Origin: Microbacterium sp. C5A9
Lineage (GTDB): Bacteria > Actinomycetota > Actinomycetes > Actinomycetales > Microbacteriaceae
Reading direction: 5' to 3'
DNA: 64,000 bases
Assembly: GCF_022627955.1 (NCBI RefSeq)
Contig: NZ_JABXGD010000002.1
Coordinates: forward strand, 434,001 to 498,000
Shown: positions 19,519 through 26,667 of the stretch, in pieces
Numbering within the stretch: position 1 is the stretch's first letter
Layout: each line of letters opens with the position of its first letter
Position numbers and translations under genes: made by a program
The notes under the pieces: model-generated
Database searches by the model: none
Told to the model about the DNA's origin: nothing
What the model saw: only the letters and a program-made list of their open reading frames with translations

Positions 19519-20346
19519 ATGAGGACACCGCCGCCGCTGAAAGCTCTCGAGCTCGCATCGACGGTCGACCTACCTGACCAGCGCGTGGCTGTGGTCGGCG
19601 ACATCCACGGCGACTTCCGATGGCTGGACATCGTCGCTAGGGCCGTTCAGACGCTCGCACCGGACGTCACCACCATGCTGCAGCTCGGCGACTGGGCGAT
19701 GGATCCCGGCACGACGGACGAGGCTCTCGATGGAACTGGCATCGAGCGCGTCTACGTGACGCTGGGTAATCACGAGCCCTGGGGCCAGATCACCCCGCTG
19801 CTGAACGCGCACCCCGGCTGTGCTATACGGGTCTCTGAGATCACCTGGATTCTGCCGAGGCCCGCACGCCTGACTATCGGCGGCCGCAGCGTCCTCTCGC
19901 TTGGCGGCGCGGTGTCCGTCGACCGGGCATGGCGGGTCGAGGGGGTGAGCTGGTGGCCGGACGAGGAGATCACCCGAGACCACGTGGCGGCGGCCATTGC
20001 GGGAGGACCCGCGGACTTGATGCTGACTCACGAGTCGCCCGCTGGCACGCCCGTGCGCGCAGTCCGGGAGATCCTGCGGACGAACCCGTTCGGATTCCCC
20101 GACGATGCCCGAGCAGACTCGGCTACCTCTCGCGCTCGGGTGGCGAAGGTGTGGAACATCGTGTTCCCAGAGCTTCTCGTCCACGGCCACATGCACGCAC
20201 CCGGCGGTGGCGCCACTGATGATGGCCTCCGTGTGGCGAGCCTTGGTCAGGATGCGCAACAGGGCAACCTTGGCTTTCTCGACATGCGGACCCTGCGAAT
20301 CGAAACGCCGACGCTCCGGCAGATCCGAGAGGCCGCCGGGCGATGA
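19519..20346 (+). CDS. Calcineurin-like metallophosphoesterase
   Basis: A 275-residue enzyme with the complete dimetal phosphoesterase motif series: GDIHGD (about 28-33), QLGDW, GNHE, THES and HGHMH near the C-terminus. It would hydrolyse a phosphomonoester, phosphodiester or nucleotide; which one cannot be told. There is no signal peptide. Its stop overlaps the next start (ATGA), so it is tightly coupled to the ParS/MbcA-like gene. The place between a recombinase module and CBASS raises the possibility of a defence or toxin role, which is inference. Confidence 0.85.
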   Translation: MRTPPPLKALELASTVDLPDQRVAVVGDIHGDFRWLDIVARAVQTLAPDVTTMLQLGDWAMDPGTTDEALDGTGIERVYVTLGNHEPWGQITPLLNAHPGCAIRVSEITWILPRPARLTIGGRSVLSLGGAVSVDRAWRVEGVSWWPDEEITRDHVAAAIAGGPADLMLTHESPAGTPVRAVREILRTNPFGFPDDARADSATSRARVAKVWNIVFPELLVHGHMHAPGGGATDDGLRVASLGQDAQQGNLGFLDMRTLRIETPTLRQIREAAGR

Positions 20347-20726
20347 ACAGTACGAATCCGTGGGACTCCATCGTCGGGTCGTGCTACACGTCCGAGTCTT
20401 TGGCTCGTGTCCTCGGGTGGACCGAAGCAGAAGTGGTCACAGCAGCCGCTAGGTTGACGGTGCTAGAGCTTCTCACCGTGGAGCGTGTCCGGCTCTATCC
20501 CACTTTTCAAGTGCACGAGGGGCGCATGGTGGGAGGACTCGACGCCGTCCTTCAGGTCCTGAGCAACGGGACGCAGTCACGGTGGACGTGGGCGCAGTGG
20601 CTGAACACGCGGGTCGATGATGACTCGGGCGAAGAGGGTCCTAGCGCCATCGAACAGCTGCGCGAAGGACATCTGGGTGATGTCCTTCACAGCGCGCGTC
20701 ACGTCGCTTGGACGTGGAGCACATGA
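20343..20726 (+). CDS. ParS/MbcA/Xre-antitoxin-like small protein
   Basis: A 127-residue protein. The C-terminal half, with WTWAQWLNTRV and PSAIEQLREGHLGDVLHSAR, matches the toxin-binding domain of Xre/MbcA/ParS-type antitoxins (DUF2384) by eye. The N-terminal part (SESLARVLGWTEAEVVTAAA) looks like the helical DNA-binding part. Family members normally pair with a RES-type NAD-consuming toxin; none is here, and the partner by overlap is instead the metallophosphoesterase. Antitoxin function is therefore only a suggestion. Confidence 0.55.
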   Translation: MNSTNPWDSIVGSCYTSESLARVLGWTEAEVVTAAARLTVLELLTVERVRLYPTFQVHEGRMVGGLDAVLQVLSNGTQSRWTWAQWLNTRVDDDSGEEGPSAIEQLREGHLGDVLHSARHVAWTWST

Positions 20727-20777
20727 CCTGACGGTGGAGCCGACCTCGCGCAGCAGTCCACTCCGCGAGCATTGAGG

Positions 20778-21071
20778 TTATGGTCGCTCGGTAACCGTGA
20801 GCTGGTGGCGGATCTCGTCGATGGTTTTCAGCACGGCAACGGTTTCGTCGAGGGTATGGATTGGCGACTCTCGGAGGCCCTCGTCGAGGAACTTCGCCAG
20901 CGCGACAGCCTGGTTGCTCAGTGCGTCGTACTGAACCTCGACGAAAGTGTCCCGCCACTCTTCGGGCTTGTCAACGTCGCCGGTTTGGGTGGTGAGGGTA
21001 ATGCCGTCCGGGGTGAAGGACGAGCTCGGGAGATCGACCCGCGCGAGCGTGCCGACCTCAGCTTGGGTGGA
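20778..21071 (-). CDS. Open frame of 97 codons with no standard start, downstream of the JAB gene
   Basis: On the minus strand a frame runs from just after a TGA (21072-21074) to TAA (20778-20780). It contains no ATG or TTG, and its only GTG is near the C-terminus (VLKTIDEIRHQ). The translation is strikingly protein-like: QAEVGTLARVDLPSSSF, then KPEEWRDTFVEVQYDAL and a helical end, KTIDEIRHQLTVTERP. It overlaps the JAB 3' end. It may begin at a rare start, be reached by frameshift from JAB, or be the result of a small indel. The boundaries given are those of the open frame, not a proven gene. Confidence 0.45.
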   Translation of the reverse strand, partial: STQAEVGTLARVDLPSSSFTPDGITLTTQTGDVDKPEEWRDTFVEVQYDALSNQAVALAKFLDEGLRESPIHTLDETVAVLKTIDEIRHQLTVTERP

Positions 21072-21516
21072 TCACCTCAAGCCTCGGCGAGTCAACGGTT
21101 ACCCTTCCGGAGACGATCCGGATTCGCCATGCGGCGACCTGAATGGGTGCGCTGGCCGAACAGATCAGCGCGAGGAATCGTTCGAATCGAAGTTCGGGAT
21201 CAGTGAGATGCCGAACGTATGTCGCCAGATCAACCTCGCTCGGAATCAGTTCAGTAGCAGGGTGAGTGTGCCACTCGCCGATCCAGCGGGACCTATCAAG
21301 CCGGTACAAACGCGAGGACTCGGCCTTCGTGTGCTCACGGTCGCGAGAGAAGTTCGCGGGTCCATGGATGGCCTTGGGCCCGGGGGTGGTGGCGTGCTCT
21401 ATGACCTCGGCGGAGTCCGAGCCGAACAGGGCACCGCCCGTTTCGAGCGCGCCGCTGCCCCCGCGGATCACCTCGGCGATGGCCTCGACCGCTCGTGGAC
21501 GGATCTTCAGGGCCAT
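21058..21516 (-). CDS. JAB/JAMM metallopeptidase of the CBASS operon (Cap3-like)
   Basis: A 152-residue zinc isopeptidase. The JAMM signature is complete: Glu25 in ALETGGALFG, then HTHP with the HxH-x7-S-x2-D spacing (His83, His85, Ser93, Asp96). In type II CBASS such proteins remove the CD-NTase from conjugates made by the E1/E2 enzymes. I start it at ATG 21516, nine bases after the E1 stop and behind GAAG. In-frame upstream ATGs at 21540 and 21579 overlap E1 and are alternatives. Confidence 0.82.
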   Translation of the reverse strand: MALKIRPRAVEAIAEVIRGGSGALETGGALFGSDSAEVIEHATTPGPKAIHGPANFSRDREHTKAESSRLYRLDRSRWIGEWHTHPATELIPSEVDLATYVRHLTDPELRFERFLALICSASAPIQVAAWRIRIVSGRVTVDSPRLEVIHPS

Positions 21517-21524
21517 GTCGCTTC

Positions 21525-22808
21525 TCAAGCGTGATGACATGACGGGCAGTCGTAATAGGGCCGCGTTGCTGCGTACCATTGCATATTCATAGTCCGCCGG
21601 GCATCGAATGGCGGGCCGAATGAACCAGAAGGGCGGAGTGCGAGAACGAGGTTGTCGTCCTCGAGGGACTGGCCAGGTTCGCCGGCCTGCCTCAGAAGGG
21701 TTGCGATAGCAATTTTCGCTGCGATACTTCCGATGAGGTGAAGGTCACCACCGACGGCCGTCATCGGGTTGTGGCGCGTGCCCTCACCATAGCCGCGGTC
21801 CAGTGTTGGTTCGGGATCCATCTGACCCGTGTCACGGAGGCGTCGACGTTGGCAGTCGAGACAGCCGACCTCGGGCAACGCCCGAATGCGTAGGATTTCG
21901 CCGTACTGGCCATCGCCGAGAACGCATGCGAACACGACAGGCTTGCCCGCACGCCGGGCGAGGTGACTGACCACTCGTCGCGGTTCAACTCCGTCAACCG
22001 TGCACACGACAATGTCGGAGATGTCGAGCATCGGACGGATGAAATCGGCGTTTTCGATGACGTCCAGCGGGAAAGGAGACGTCTTGGTCTCTGGCCACTC
22101 CCGGCTGAGGTGCTCGTGGAGAGCGTCAACCTTCATCTTGCCCACGTCTCCGCGGCCCAGGACATGACGAGGGACGTTATGAAACAGGAGGCGGTCGGGA
22201 TCGACGAGATCCATCTGACCTATGCCGTAACTCGCCAACGCCTCGGCCGCAGCCGAGCCGATGCTCCCCGTGCCGATGACCAGAGCGCGTTGCGACTCAA
22301 GCAGCTTAGCGGGCCAAAGCCCCTCGAGCGATGTCACCAGCTCGGCGCCGGTCTGAATGTCAAGCATGGCCGGTTCGACATAGTCCGGAGTAATCCTCCA
22401 CGCGTTCCACTTGGGTAGTCGTTCGCCCTCCCGGAATTCGGGCGGCTCCTCGCAGTAGGTCACGGCAAGATACCAACTGCCGGGTTTGGGTGGGAAAGCA
22501 GCCGGCAAGATGCTCTGGAAGTCATCGAACGGCAGTCGAGAGTCTTGCGCACGGAGCTGCCATGCGAGCACCGCAACACGCTCATCAACGCGGTACCAGT
22601 AGCCAGATGGATACCAGTCCGCCACGGTCAGGAAGTGCTCGGGGGCCTCGTTGAGCTTGACGCGGTCGGAGTCTTCGTTGGAGATAGCCATAATGAGCGC
22701 GGTGCTATCCGGGATCGATAGCCGGCAGGTAAGGTTCCCCCACCCATATGAGAGATCGATGACTTCCATCGCCTCGCTAGGAAGCAGGACGAGCCAAGGT
22801 GACGTCAT
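21525..22808 (-). CDS. ThiF/E1-like adenylating enzyme of the CBASS operon
   Basis: A 427-residue protein. Residues 1-165 form an N-terminal domain I do not recognise. The ThiF/E1 Rossmann domain follows with GTGSIGSAA (179-187), LVDPDRLLFHNVPRH and DVGKMKVDAL. Two zinc-type pairs are seen: CLDC (316-319) and CPSC near the C-terminus (421-424). It would adenylate the C-terminus of a protein, here probably the CD-NTase, and pass it to E2. In well-known type II CBASS the E1 and E2 are fused in Cap2; here they are separate genes. It overlaps the E2 stop as ATGA. Confidence 0.8.
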   Translation of the reverse strand: MTSPWLVLLPSEAMEVIDLSYGWGNLTCRLSIPDSTALIMAISNEDSDRVKLNEAPEHFLTVADWYPSGYWYRVDERVAVLAWQLRAQDSRLPFDDFQSILPAAFPPKPGSWYLAVTYCEEPPEFREGERLPKWNAWRITPDYVEPAMLDIQTGAELVTSLEGLWPAKLLESQRALVIGTGSIGSAAAEALASYGIGQMDLVDPDRLLFHNVPRHVLGRGDVGKMKVDALHEHLSREWPETKTSPFPLDVIENADFIRPMLDISDIVVCTVDGVEPRRVVSHLARRAGKPVVFACVLGDGQYGEILRIRALPEVGCLDCQRRRLRDTGQMDPEPTLDRGYGEGTRHNPMTAVGGDLHLIGSIAAKIAIATLLRQAGEPGQSLEDDNLVLALRPSGSFGPPFDARRTMNMQWYAATRPYYDCPSCHHA

Positions 22809-23317
22809 TTCGGCTCCTTGGCGGTCGAGGAGATGAGTTCATCGAGCATGTCATCTTCGACGATTCCGTTCTTCGTCATTCTGTCGACCGCGCCGGCTTC
22901 CAATAGGGCGTACTCGATGATCCACCCGCTGGCCTTGAGAAGCAGCTCGCTCGTCCGTGAGTTGAGCGTCCATTGATCTGCGTCACGGAGAAGGCACAGA
23001 GCGCCGTTTGGGAGGACGTGGAACGCCTCGAAGCTGCGAAGGACGATGGGCGGTGTCGGTTGCTTGCAAATGACTGTGGGCGGGACGGCGGGAAACGCAT
23101 GTCGATACTCGACGTGGACACGCCCCGGAACCTTCACGAGGTCGCGCAAACCGATAGGCTCGGGCCGCGAGAACGGCCAGATCAGAATCTCGCCCTCGAA
23201 CCGGCCGGCGTTCTCGGGCACCCACTCGAGATCCGGGGCGACGGACGCGACATCGAGTTTCTCCAGTTCAAGCCGTGCCGGGTCGTCCACCCACCACGAG
23301 CGGCGCTCGAGCGTCAT
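22805..23317 (-). CDS. E2-like (UBC-fold) conjugating enzyme of the CBASS operon
   Basis: A 170-residue protein with bacterial E2-fold features: VHVEYRHAFPAVPPTVIC is the beta-meander with its Pro run, FHVLPNGALCLLRDADQW carries the HxN-type loop and probable catalytic Cys108, and a C-terminal helix follows. It should accept an activated protein C-terminus from the E1 encoded next. ATGA overlaps at both ends (with CD-NTase and E1) show a tightly coupled operon. It could be confused with a prokaryotic E2 of a BilB type, but the CD-NTase neighbour favours CBASS. Confidence 0.8.
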   Translation of the reverse strand: MTLERRSWWVDDPARLELEKLDVASVAPDLEWVPENAGRFEGEILIWPFSRPEPIGLRDLVKVPGRVHVEYRHAFPAVPPTVICKQPTPPIVLRSFEAFHVLPNGALCLLRDADQWTLNSRTSELLLKASGWIIEYALLEAGAVDRMTKNGIVEDDMLDELISSTAKEPK

Positions 23318-24270
23318 CCCTGGGGCGAGTCGCGAATGGGCCGCGGGCCGGGGTCGGACTCCGTACCAGCGGGAAGAACGAGCGGGAACGCTGGACCGAA
23401 CAGCGACTGCCAGTGCTTCCTCGCCGCCGGCTGGTCGTTATCGGCGACGGCCTTGACCGCCTGCGCCGCGGCGTCAGCAGCATCCTCCAAGGCACGCCGC
23501 AGACCCGCGGTGTCAAGATCCGGTTGGATGAGGCCACAGAGCTTCGCTGGATCCTCGATGTACAGCGAGTGGACGGCTGCCCGCTCAAAGAAGTCCTTGA
23601 GCGCTGTGGGCCGATTGCTCGCCTCCTCAAGACATTCCAAAGCGAGAACCTCCATCACCAGCGACTTCACTCGACCCGTCTGGTCCTCGTGCTGTCGCGA
23701 CCAGTACTTGAGGAGGCGGACGAGGGGCCGAAAGAGGGGCCACTCTGACTGATGCGCGGCGACTTCGTCGATGAGGAACCTCGGATTGGCGGTGTCCCAC
23801 CGACGATTGCGCTTACTGGGGATGAGAATACCGTTGTCGAGCCGGAGGGCTGGCATCACGTCGACGGTGAACGCGTTCTTGTCACCGGGGTCGTCGATGA
23901 AACACTTCGCGGCGCGATTGCGATCCGCGGTGTTCACCTGACGCACGAGCTGGGCTTTCGTTCCTCGGTTGACTGACAGCATCTCCGTGACGAGGTCACG
24001 GCAGCGCTCGATGGCTTGCTCAGCCGAGTCACCGGGCTGACCCCACTCCGGGTGCTCTCCTGGATCGAATTCAACGACGAGATCGACGTCGTGCACCGGC
24101 TGGAGTTGGGTGCTTCGCGCAAGTGAGCCCGAGCCCCACACCGTGTGAACGTCGACCGCGGTGAGTAGAGCCGATTTGAAGATGTCACGTCGCTCGCGAG
24201 CAGTCGCGACGATAGCCGGATCGGCATCAACGATTCTCTGCAGCTCCGTAAACGATTCGAACACCGTCAT
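23314..24270 (-). CDS. CD-NTase (cGAS/DncV-like nucleotidyltransferase) of CBASS
   Basis: A 318-residue nucleotidyltransferase. The active site reads VWGSGSLARSTQLQPVHDVD, giving the GS motif (46-47) and Asp61/Asp63, with the third Asp at 137 in FTVDVM. It should make a cyclic oligonucleotide on phage infection; given a TIR-SAVED effector, cyclic tri-adenylate is a reasonable guess. The C-terminus ends in RDSPQG, a flexible tail with terminal Gly, suited to conjugation by the E1/E2 pair. GGGGAGG precedes the start. It is the first gene of the minus-strand CBASS operon. Confidence 0.85.
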   Translation of the reverse strand: MTVFESFTELQRIVDADPAIVATARERRDIFKSALLTAVDVHTVWGSGSLARSTQLQPVHDVDLVVEFDPGEHPEWGQPGDSAEQAIERCRDLVTEMLSVNRGTKAQLVRQVNTADRNRAAKCFIDDPGDKNAFTVDVMPALRLDNGILIPSKRNRRWDTANPRFLIDEVAAHQSEWPLFRPLVRLLKYWSRQHEDQTGRVKSLVMEVLALECLEEASNRPTALKDFFERAAVHSLYIEDPAKLCGLIQPDLDTAGLRRALEDAADAAAQAVKAVADNDQPAARKHWQSLFGPAFPLVLPAGTESDPGPRPIRDSPQG

Positions 24271-24439
24271 CGCGGCTCCTCCCCCTAGAACGCGGCCCCC
24301 AGCGGCCGCACGCCTAGCGTAGAACAGGTCTCCGACACTCCTGGGCAGACAGCTCCCGTGTCGACCTTATGCGCAAGAATCACGGAAGATCCCTTGACCG
24401 CTCCGGGAAGCTGGACGGCCTCAGCATGAGGAGTTTCGA
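24271..24439. promoter_or_regulatory. Divergent promoter region of the CBASS genes
   Basis: 169 bases between the CD-NTase (minus) and TIR-SAVED (plus) starts. GGGGAGG serves the CD-NTase and ATGAGGAG the effector. A six-base stem, GCGGCC and GGCCGC, lies in the CD-NTase leader (24291-24308). I could not assign -35/-10 pairs with confidence. Confidence 0.4.
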
Positions 24440-25819
24440 ATGGCCACCGCCGCACCCCAATCAGCTCCGACAGACGTGACAGGACCCATTTTTCTCTCTT
24501 ACCGCCATTTCGACGGTTCGAAGATCCTTGCACGACTGGCATGGTTCCTCCGAGCCAGCGGCGTTCCTGTGTGGCGGGACCAGGACGATCTCCCACCAGG
24601 CGACACCGACGACCGGCTTTCGCAAGCTCTCGCCGACGGATTGTCCGGCGGCGTTCTCGTGATTACGCCGGATGTGGTGAACAGCCGCGTGGTTCGTCAA
24701 ATCGAGGCCGAGAAACTCATCCAGCTCCATCTCGCAGACCCTCGATTCCAACTCCTCGTCGCGAATGACGTAAGGAACAAGCTGGGTCAGGTCGACTACG
24801 GCGCGCCCGACAGGCTCCTTTCGAGACCCCAGGAGGAACTGAAGGGAGTCGACCAACGCGGAACGGACGATGATGAACTTCTTCGGCTGACGAGATCGGC
24901 AGTTAGTCACCGAATGGTGCAGAATCGAGACCGCGTGGCCGCGGCGGGCTACTTCGACCTCACCATCCAGACACGCAATGTCGGACAGGTCTATGACCGA
25001 ACCGGAGCACAGCTCGACATCCGCATCAGACCGTCGACCCACGAGCGGCTACCCAGCCCTGCTGGACTACGAGACCTCCAGCGCACCCTCTCGTTCCTAC
25101 CTGACGCGGTTGTGACAACTGGAGCGAGGACCGTCAGACTCCGAGGCGGCGCGCACCTGTCCGTCGCATACGCACTCGGAGCAGCACTCCCGTCGTCGCG
25201 TGTCGGCGCCATCGCCGTCGTCGACCAACGGGAGGAGGAGTGGAGAGGTTCGTCCGAGGCGCACTTTCCGCCCCAACCGCACACACTCCAAGAGGATCTA
25301 CCTATTGGTCAAGACGCCAATGAAGATTCGCGTGTGCTTGCTTATGTCGACCTCTTGCCAACTCGGAGCGACGCGGCATTCACCCGCTTCTTAGCGGAGC
25401 AGTCAGGTGCCTATCTGTCGGCTATCGTTATTCGACGCGCCACCCCGGGTCTCATTCCGCCAGCTGATGCCGACACTATCGCCTCGGAAATAGCCGCCAG
25501 GATTCGGGTGTTGTCCGGCGACCACGATAACGCACCCGTGGATCTCATTCTGCGATGCCCTTTTGCTATCGCCGTCCTCCTAGGGCGCCTTTCCAACACA
25601 CTTCGAGTGCGCGTTTTCGAATGGGACGATAGCAGACTGCCGGGGGACGCATCAGCCAGGTACGTTGCTGCGCTCGACATTCAGGCAAGTAACCCGAGCG
25701 GTCCTATCACGGACGTCCTCATGTCAAGCAGCATCGATGAGAAGAAATCGAGCCATCATGGCGTACGAGTGCTGATTGAACGTCTCCGGACAGTTTTCTC
25801 TCGTGCAGCCCGGGGATAG
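24440..25819 (+). CDS. TIR-SAVED effector of CBASS
   Basis: A 459-residue two-domain effector. The TIR domain (about 14-150) starts GPIFLSYRHFDGSK and has the WRDQDDLPPGD loop and an SRVVRQIEAEKL helix with the likely NADase Glu. The C-terminal SAVED domain (about 230-459) ends with the sensor segment LGRLSNTLRVRVFEWDDS. The studied member, from Microbacterium ketosireducens, binds cyclic tri-adenylate, assembles into filaments and destroys NAD+. It is divergent from the CD-NTase operon and has its own ribosome site. A decayed paralogue of its 3' end lies at 48151-48456. Confidence 0.88.
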   Translation: MATAAPQSAPTDVTGPIFLSYRHFDGSKILARLAWFLRASGVPVWRDQDDLPPGDTDDRLSQALADGLSGGVLVITPDVVNSRVVRQIEAEKLIQLHLADPRFQLLVANDVRNKLGQVDYGAPDRLLSRPQEELKGVDQRGTDDDELLRLTRSAVSHRMVQNRDRVAAAGYFDLTIQTRNVGQVYDRTGAQLDIRIRPSTHERLPSPAGLRDLQRTLSFLPDAVVTTGARTVRLRGGAHLSVAYALGAALPSSRVGAIAVVDQREEEWRGSSEAHFPPQPHTLQEDLPIGQDANEDSRVLAYVDLLPTRSDAAFTRFLAEQSGAYLSAIVIRRATPGLIPPADADTIASEIAARIRVLSGDHDNAPVDLILRCPFAIAVLLGRLSNTLRVRVFEWDDSRLPGDASARYVAALDIQASNPSGPITDVLMSSSIDEKKSSHHGVRVLIERLRTVFSRAARG

Positions 25820-26211
25820 CAAAAATGCCTCAAGATAGGTGACGCTGGGACCTCACGAAGAGTCGGCGACGGCATCCGGCCTGTCCCGACGCCGTCGCCG
25901 CCGTACGGCTCAGAGCGACCCCTGAGGGTAGCCCAAATCAATCCGAGAGTGATTGAACAGTATCCAGAAGTGCATATTGGTCACCGGCCCCATGCTCCGG
26001 CCGAGAGTCAGAGTAGCAAGGTTCGAACGTTCATTCGATTCATCCAGCATGTGCACCGACACCCTCCACCCTCCTCGGAGGTGACACTCTCCCTAATCGC
26101 TCGCGGAGGTCGCGCTCGTACTAGGCGCTCTCGGCGAGTTCGTGCGAGAGCTCATAGAACTGGAGCTGTCGTCTCTCGAGACGGCACATCCCTAACCAGA
26201 GAGCGAGCCGG
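25820..26211. other. Gene-free stretch after the CBASS effector
   Basis: 392 bases with no convincing gene. A hairpin follows the TIR-SAVED stop (25864-25900). Between about 26094 and 26211 a short plus-strand frame without a start (SLAEVALVLGALGEFVREL, ending ETAHP) looks protein-like and may be a relic. A longer plus frame from 25949 reads as random Arg/Ser-rich sequence and I reject it. Confidence 0.4.
25864..25900 (+). terminator. Hairpin downstream of TIR-SAVED
   Basis: CGGCGACGGC (25864-25873) and GCCGTCGCCG (25891-25900) form a perfect ten-base GC-rich stem with a 17-base loop, 45 bases after the stop. There is no T tract, so it is a candidate terminator only. Confidence 0.45.
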
Positions 26212-26568
26212 CTACTTGTCCTGTGGACTGGCCTCGACACCGGTCGGGAGGTACGCCACGTGGCCAAGCACGCCATCAAGCAGAGCCATGACGTGGTCGT
26301 CGTACAAGTCGTAGCGGACGTTGCGCCCGTCGCGATTTCCTGACACGAGGCCGAGATCGCGCATCAGCCGTAGGTGGTTCGACACGGCTGTCTGACCAGC
26401 TCCCACAGCTTCGCAGAGCTGAGTGACGGTCAGTGACGATTGTCGCAGCGCGGTGAGGATCCTCAGCCGCACCGGAGAGGAGAGGCCATGCATGACTTCC
26501 GCCAGCCGAACGGCTGCGCTCGACGGCAATATCGTCGCCGCATCGAAGCGCATGTCTCGCGTCACCAT
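26212..26568 (-). CDS. ArsR/SmtB-family metal-sensing repressor
   Basis: A 118-residue winged-helix repressor. The HTH is LTVTQLCEAVGAGQTAVSNHLRLMRDLGLV followed by an RDGRNVRYDLYD wing (quoted in two parts: the first helix is LTVTQLCEAVGAGQ). In the last helix the order D-x-H-x10-H (DDHVMALLDGVLGH) matches the alpha-5 site of Zn, Ni or Co sensors such as SmtB, NmtR and KmtR. I start it at ATG 26568; ATG 26553 is an alternative. It is divergent from the M23 gene, with a perfect palindrome between them. Confidence 0.85.
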   Translation of the reverse strand: MVTRDMRFDAATILPSSAAVRLAEVMHGLSSPVRLRILTALRQSSLTVTQLCEAVGAGQTAVSNHLRLMRDLGLVSGNRDGRNVRYDLYDDHVMALLDGVLGHVAYLPTGVEASPQDK

Positions 26569-26608
26569 AGTGAGTCTACGACGGCGACACTCGCTCCGAG
26601 GTGACAAC

Positions 26609-26628
26609 ACATCACGCATTCGTGATGT
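26609..26628. promoter_or_regulatory. Probable ArsR operator
   Basis: ACATCACG (26609-26616) and CGTGATGT (26621-26628) form a perfect eight-base inverted repeat around CATT, midway between the divergent ArsR gene and the M23 gene. It is the natural candidate for the ArsR binding site and would control both directions. Confidence 0.65.
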
Positions 26629-26667
26629 AACTTGAAGGCGATATATGAGCGATGAGGAGCCGAACGC

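Noticed and set aside
21525..21545. CxxCH motif (CPSCH) at the end of the E1-like protein as a heme c site
   Set aside because: The protein has no signal peptide and the pair matches the paired zinc Cys typical of E1 proteins; not a cytochrome.
21058..23317. Bil-type (ISG15-like) system instead of CBASS
   Set aside because: E1, E2 and JAB would fit, but a CD-NTase overlaps the E2 gene and a TIR-SAVED effector is adjacent, and no ubiquitin-like gene was seen.
25949..26314. A 121-codon plus frame after TIR-SAVED
   Set aside because: No ribosome site, overlaps the ArsR gene on the other strand, and composition is random Arg/Ser/Thr.
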